From contig CAVVVS010000139.1 of the NCBI GenBank assembly GCA_963751355.1, positions 1 to 39,437 on the forward strand: 39,437 nucleotides of DNA. The letters are read 5' to 3'. This DNA is from CAVVVS01 sp963751355. Its GTDB lineage: Bacteria > Bacteroidota > Ignavibacteria > Ignavibacteriales > Ignavibacteriaceae. Positions 36,969 through 39,437 of the stretch are shown here, one piece after another. The notes under the pieces are model-generated. The model was not told the DNA's origin, ran no database searches, and worked only from the letters and a program-made list of their open reading frames with translations. Within the stretch, counting starts at the first letter, position 1. Each line of letters begins with the position of its first letter. Both the position numbers and the translations under genes were made by a program.

Positions 36969-37994
36969 TTACATACTATCTGGTTTTCTTTCAATTACCA
37001 TAGAATCAATTATTATATCTTGAAAGTCTTTATCAATTTTCCTTGTTTCAATCATTTTTATTAATAAATCAGTCGATGCCTTGCCAATAGCATAAGGATT
37101 TTGAAAAACTGAGAAAAATGGAACCCCTAACCTATAAACAATGTTATTATCACCAAATTCACCTAATATTACATCTTCAGGTATCGATAATTTGCTTTTA
37201 AGAATAGCTTTTCCTGCCCCATATGTAATTAAACCTCCAATACTAACAATCGCATCAATCTTTATTCCTTTATCCAGAACCGTCAATATTTTTCTGTAGC
37301 TATCTTCTTCGCTCCTAGAAGATTGTAACACTAATTCCTGCCTAAACTCTATGTTATTCATTTCTAAAGCCATTTTGTACCCCTTGAATCTGTCTCTTAA
37401 CATACTTAAACCGAAATTTGGGCTTAAAAATAATATATTTTTCCTTTTCATTTGTATAATCTTAGAGGTTAACTTAAAAGAAGCTTTAACATCATCTATT
37501 TTAACGGATTTAAATTTCAAGTCATCAAAAAACTTATCCCAGCATACTATTCTTATTCCTTCTTCACTTATTTTATTATATAATTCATAGTTTTTTTTAC
37601 TTCCGACAGGGTTCAATAAAATACCATCGGCATGAATATCTGATAAAAATTCTATTTTTTTCCTTTCTTTTATAATATTTTCGTCATGTACTAATAAAAG
37701 ACATTCATATCCCTTTTTGCTTGATTCCTCATACATTCCTCTCACTGCTTCTGAGAAAAATGAAATTCGCAAATCGGGAACCAATACACCTAAAATTCTA
37801 CTTCTATTGCTAATCAATGATTTGGCTAATAAATTTGGTCTATACCCAAGTTCACGGCATGCTTTTTTAACTTTTTCCTTTGTTTTATCTGATATGTCTG
37901 AACCATTGCTTAAAGCTTTTGAGACTGTTGCTGGTGTGAGAGATAATAAATCTGCAACATTTTTAAGTGTTACTCTTTTTCTTATATGTTTCAT
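36969..37994 (-). CDS. LacI/GalR family transcriptional regulator
   Basis: The 341-residue protein starts with a LacI helix-turn-helix (TLKNVADLLSLTPATVSKALSNGSDIS, about 9-35), followed by the linker and hinge helix RPNLLAKSL. The rest is a periplasmic-binding-protein-like effector domain (RILGVLVPDLRISFFSEAVRG, HADGILLNPVG, DAIVSIGGLITYGAGKAI, ILGEFGDNNIVYRL). It would bind the three 26-bp palindromes around it and be released, or activated, by a sugar. One operator overlaps its own promoter, so it is predicted to repress itself as well as the isomerase operon. The effector is not known; rhamnose or a product of the locus is plausible. The start ATG has no clear Shine-Dalgarno. Confidence 0.94.
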   Translation of the reverse strand: MKHIRKRVTLKNVADLLSLTPATVSKALSNGSDISDKTKEKVKKACRELGYRPNLLAKSLISNRSRILGVLVPDLRISFFSEAVRGMYEESSKKGYECLLLVHDENIIKERKKIEFLSDIHADGILLNPVGSKKNYELYNKISEEGIRIVCWDKFFDDLKFKSVKIDDVKASFKLTSKIIQMKRKNILFLSPNFGLSMLRDRFKGYKMALEMNNIEFRQELVLQSSRSEEDSYRKILTVLDKGIKIDAIVSIGGLITYGAGKAILKSKLSIPEDVILGEFGDNNIVYRLGVPFFSVFQNPYAIGKASTDLLIKMIETRKIDKDFQDIIIDSMVIERKPDSM

Positions 37995-38129
37995 TATATT
38001 TTTATCAGACTTGAAATAATTATTTCATAATTTTAATAATTTGGCTTAAAATGAAGAATAATTCTATTCTTCATTTTTATTCAAAAATATAGTCCCACAT
38101 CTTGAATTGAATTTTTGGAAAATGATCGG

Positions 38130-38155
38130 CTTAACTGTTTTCGAAAAGGTTTAAG
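38130..38155. promoter_or_regulatory. LacI-family operator 3, in front of the regulator
   Basis: CTTAACTGTTTTC followed by GAAAAGGTTTAAG has the same outer arms and central TTTTCGAAAA as the other two sites. It starts one base after the -10 element of the LacI promoter and lies 135 bases upstream of the LacI ATG. This supports autorepression. Confidence 0.85.
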
Positions 38156-38156
38156 T

Positions 38157-38185
38157 AAATTAATTTTTTTTTATTTAAATGTCAA
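38157..38185 (-). promoter_or_regulatory. Predicted LacI gene promoter
   Basis: On the minus strand TTGACA (38180-38185), a 17-base spacer made mostly of A and T, and TAATTT (38157-38162) lie directly ahead of operator 3. The identical -35, identical spacer length and adjacent operator repeat the arrangement at 36751-36779. Confidence 0.6.
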
Positions 38186-38191
38186 TTATAA

Positions 38192-38326
38192 TGGCAAAAG
38201 ATTCAAGCTGTAATTCGGATTCTCGAAAGAAAAGAATTGATTACATCGGAAGAAGTTTTGGAAGAAGTGGGTAAACTGAAAAAAGAGATGGAGGAGAAGA
38301 TTAGGAAGATGGGGAGGGAGAATTAG
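38192..38326 (+). pseudogene. Truncated 3' end of an unrecognised gene
   Basis: An open plus-strand frame encodes 44 residues beginning WQKIQAVIRILERKELITSE and ending EEKIRKMGREN before a TAG at 38324-38326. It is helical and charged, like the C terminus of a small cytoplasmic protein. It is closed upstream by a TAA at 38189-38191 and has no start codon of its own near its 5' end. Its last 44 bases recur at 38970-39013. The missing 5' part is where the LacI promoter now lies, suggesting a recombination junction. No family recognised. Confidence 0.45.
38283..38326 (+). repeat. 44-bp direct repeat, copy A
   Basis: This segment, from AAGAGATGGA to GGGAGAATTAG, matches 38970-39013 in 41 of 44 positions. 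Both copies keep one reading frame ending in MGREN and TAG, so they look like the 3' ends of two related genes. Confidence 0.8.
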
Positions 38327-38380
38327 ATATGTATAATTTTTATTTTTGTATTATTCATTTGTTATCGATTTGAGGTAATC

Positions 38381-38575
38381 ATGAATGAACATATCCAACA
38401 AGATTTAACAATTTCTCTACTTATTCAAAAATTACAAAGCATCTTAGAAAAAGAAGGTGACTTACTGGTTTATGATTGGGTTGGTGAGTATGAGAACGAA
38501 ATTAAACTTGATACTAATTTTCAATTAGAAATTAGAATTGCTGATGGAGATTTCCCGAAAAGATTGTTGTTATAG
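38381..38575 (+). CDS. Small hypothetical protein, 64 residues
   Basis: The gene starts at ATG with GAGGTAATC directly upstream. The product begins MNEHIQQDLTISLLIQKLQS and continues with KEGDLLVYDWVGEYENEIKLD, ending DGDFPKRLLL. The ILEKEGDLLVY segment and FPKR ending resemble a scattered family of small uncharacterised proteins, from memory only. There is no signal peptide or membrane segment. It converges with the minus-strand gene at 38583, seven bases away. Function unknown. Confidence 0.55.
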   Translation: MNEHIQQDLTISLLIQKLQSILEKEGDLLVYDWVGEYENEIKLDTNFQLEIRIADGDFPKRLLL

Positions 38576-38582
38576 CCTTTTA

Positions 38583-38840
38583 TTAAAATGAGTTGAATAC
38601 GACTATAATAACAATATAGCCTACCCACAAAATTCCGGCACTATTACTGGCCGTATAATACCATTTCCCTTTTCTATTAAACATATTTCTGTCTAAACTC
38701 CAAGAACCCCTGGTATTGAAAATGACATTTGAATGTTGGTCCAAATATTCTTCAAGCAGATTTTTAGAAGCCAATACACGGAGAACTACGCTTGTAAAAA
38801 AGATAGAAAAAAAGATAATTAATGGGATTAAGTCTTTCAT
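38583..38840 (-). CDS. Small hypothetical membrane protein, 85 residues
   Basis: The product has a hydrophobic N-terminal segment (about 4-24, LIPLIIFFSIFFTSVVLRVL), a polar middle with NTRGSWSLDRNMFNRKGKWYY, and a second hydrophobic segment at the C terminus (about 68-83, AGILWVGYIVIIVVF). This is a plausible two-span membrane protein. The ATG at 38840 has a weak GGGGAACG upstream. I do not recognise a family. It converges with the small plus-strand gene, so the two are not one operon. Confidence 0.55.
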   Translation of the reverse strand: MKDLIPLIIFFSIFFTSVVLRVLASKNLLEEYLDQHSNVIFNTRGSWSLDRNMFNRKGKWYYTASNSAGILWVGYIVIIVVFNSF

Positions 38841-39303
38841 TATAATCGTTCCCCGTTCGATTTGTTACTTGCCAACTTATTTTGACGACTGTTTTAATTT
38901 ATAATGAAATAATTAAATTTTTCAAGAAATCAGAAAGCAAAATTTTCAAAAATTTGATTTGCAGAAAAGAAGAGATGGATAAGAAGATTAGGAGGATGGG
39001 GAGGGAGAATTAGAAATTTTAATAAATCATTTTCACTTTTTGGAACTTGCAGTTGGAACATCGCTCGCTATTTCAAATAAAAAAGAAACCTGTGAAAAGG
39101 AAAAATCATATATTGAAAAGTATTATTTAGGGAAAAAACAATTTTTGGCAATGCATAAATGGATTAAAAAAAACAGAAAAACCAACATCTTCATTAAATT
39201 CATATTTTTGCCAAATTTTATTCGAAATCCAATCAATAAATAAAATATTAAAATTTTGATGACTTTTAACAGGTTTATCAATAAGAAAAGCTTTACTATT
39301 TTT
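38841..39303. other. AT-rich stretch with no convincing gene
   Basis: The only clear structure in these 463 bases is copy B of the 44-bp repeat at 38970-39013. Short open frames at 39040-39243 (plus) and 39123-39335 (minus) exist, but they have low-complexity Lys/Ile/Phe-rich products and no ribosome binding site, so I do not call them genes. Confidence 0.6.
38970..39013 (+). repeat. 44-bp direct repeat, copy B
   Basis: The segment differs from copy A at three positions and encodes EEMDKKIRRMGREN before a TAG at 39011-39013. The similarity stops at both ends of the repeat, so the upstream parts of the two genes are not recognisably alike. Confidence 0.75.
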
Positions 39304-39437
39304 TTAATTCCATAATTGAGTCTGTAAATACTCAATTAAACTATTACCGCTTTTTACTTTAATAATTCTTTCATCTATGATAAACTCAACTTTGCCGTTA
39401 CAAGTTTTTATAAAATCACATAAACCTATATTGATCA
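39304..39437 (-). CDS. Partial gene at the right edge, unrecognised
   Basis: The minus strand from the window edge to a TAA at 39304-39306 is open in one frame. It encodes at least 43 residues, starting INIGLCDFIKTCNGKVEF and ending EYLQTQLWN. The residue mix is balanced and unlike the low-complexity frames around it, so it is probably the C-terminal end of a gene lying beyond the edge. No family recognised. Confidence 0.45.
   Translation of the reverse strand, partial: INIGLCDFIKTCNGKVEFIIDERIIKVKSGNSLIEYLQTQLWN

Larger units (their letters stand above)
37995..38380. other. Intergenic region upstream of LacI with remnant gene
   Basis: This 386-base stretch has no intact gene. It carries operator 3, the predicted LacI promoter, and a plus-strand remnant of a gene end (38192-38326) that is cut off just where the promoter starts. 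The rest, up to the small gene at 38381, is AT-rich and unremarkable. Confidence 0.7.

Noticed and set aside
39040..39243. Plus-strand open frame of 67 residues
   Set aside because: There is no ribosome binding site, the product is Lys- and Phe-rich low complexity, and it overlaps a similar frame on the other strand.
1..39437. Search for defence system, CRISPR, prophage or tRNA-linked integration signals
   Set aside because: No repeat-spacer pattern, phage gene, integrase or tRNA sequence was seen by eye; only the IS element is mobile.

Overview
The window looks like an AT-rich chromosome segment from the Ignavibacteria or a close relative in the Bacteroidota/FCB group. The main evidence is the secreted protein at 30079-31890, whose C-terminal sorting domain carries the YPNPFNPTT signature typical of type IX secretion cargo in these bacteria. 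A large TonB-dependent receptor with an N-terminal carboxypeptidase-regulatory-like domain fits the same group. No rRNA, tRNA or CRISPR array was seen.

Layout. Positions 1-877 hold the 5' part of an IS1182-type transposase and one end of that insertion sequence. From 37994 down to 930 every gene lies on the minus strand, so the locus reads right to left. It begins with a LacI-family regulator (36969-37994) and a regulatory region containing two copies of a 26-bp palindromic operator, with a third copy in front of the regulator. Next come an L-rhamnose isomerase-like enzyme, a TonB-dependent receptor, a T9SS-sorted beta-helix protein, GH78, GH5, GH31 and GH3 enzymes, three intact sulfatases plus one broken sulfatase, and an unrecognised 283-residue protein. 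The left part holds a PfkB sugar kinase, a xylose isomerase-like enzyme, a GH38 alpha-mannosidase-like enzyme, a sugar-porter MFS transporter, an AGE/cellobiose 2-epimerase-like enzyme, a uroporphyrinogen-decarboxylase-fold protein with MtaA-type zinc ligands, and a second GH78-like enzyme. Positions 38000-39437 look like accessory DNA: a gene remnant, a duplicated 44-bp element, two small hypothetical genes and a truncated gene at the edge.

How the parts may fit. The set resembles a polysaccharide utilisation locus without a SusD partner. Sulfatases would remove sulfate, GH78 enzymes rhamnose, GH31 alpha-linked xylose or glucose, GH3 beta-linked sugars, GH38 mannose, and GH5 could cut a backbone. 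The receptor and the MFS porter would import the products, and the isomerases, epimerase and kinase would feed them into central metabolism. The enzyme set points to a sulfated, rhamnose-containing glycan, possibly with xylose, glucose or mannose and possibly O-methylated. The substrate is inferred from gene content only. No polysaccharide lyase, rhamnulokinase, rhamnulose aldolase or sulfatase-maturating enzyme was recognised here.

The most interesting signals are the three-site LacI operator system with overlapping promoters, the MtaA-like protein translationally coupled to a sugar epimerase, the sulfatase disrupted by both an amber codon and a frameshift, the unusual position of PA14 in the GH31 enzyme, and the unrecognised gene between two sulfatase genes.
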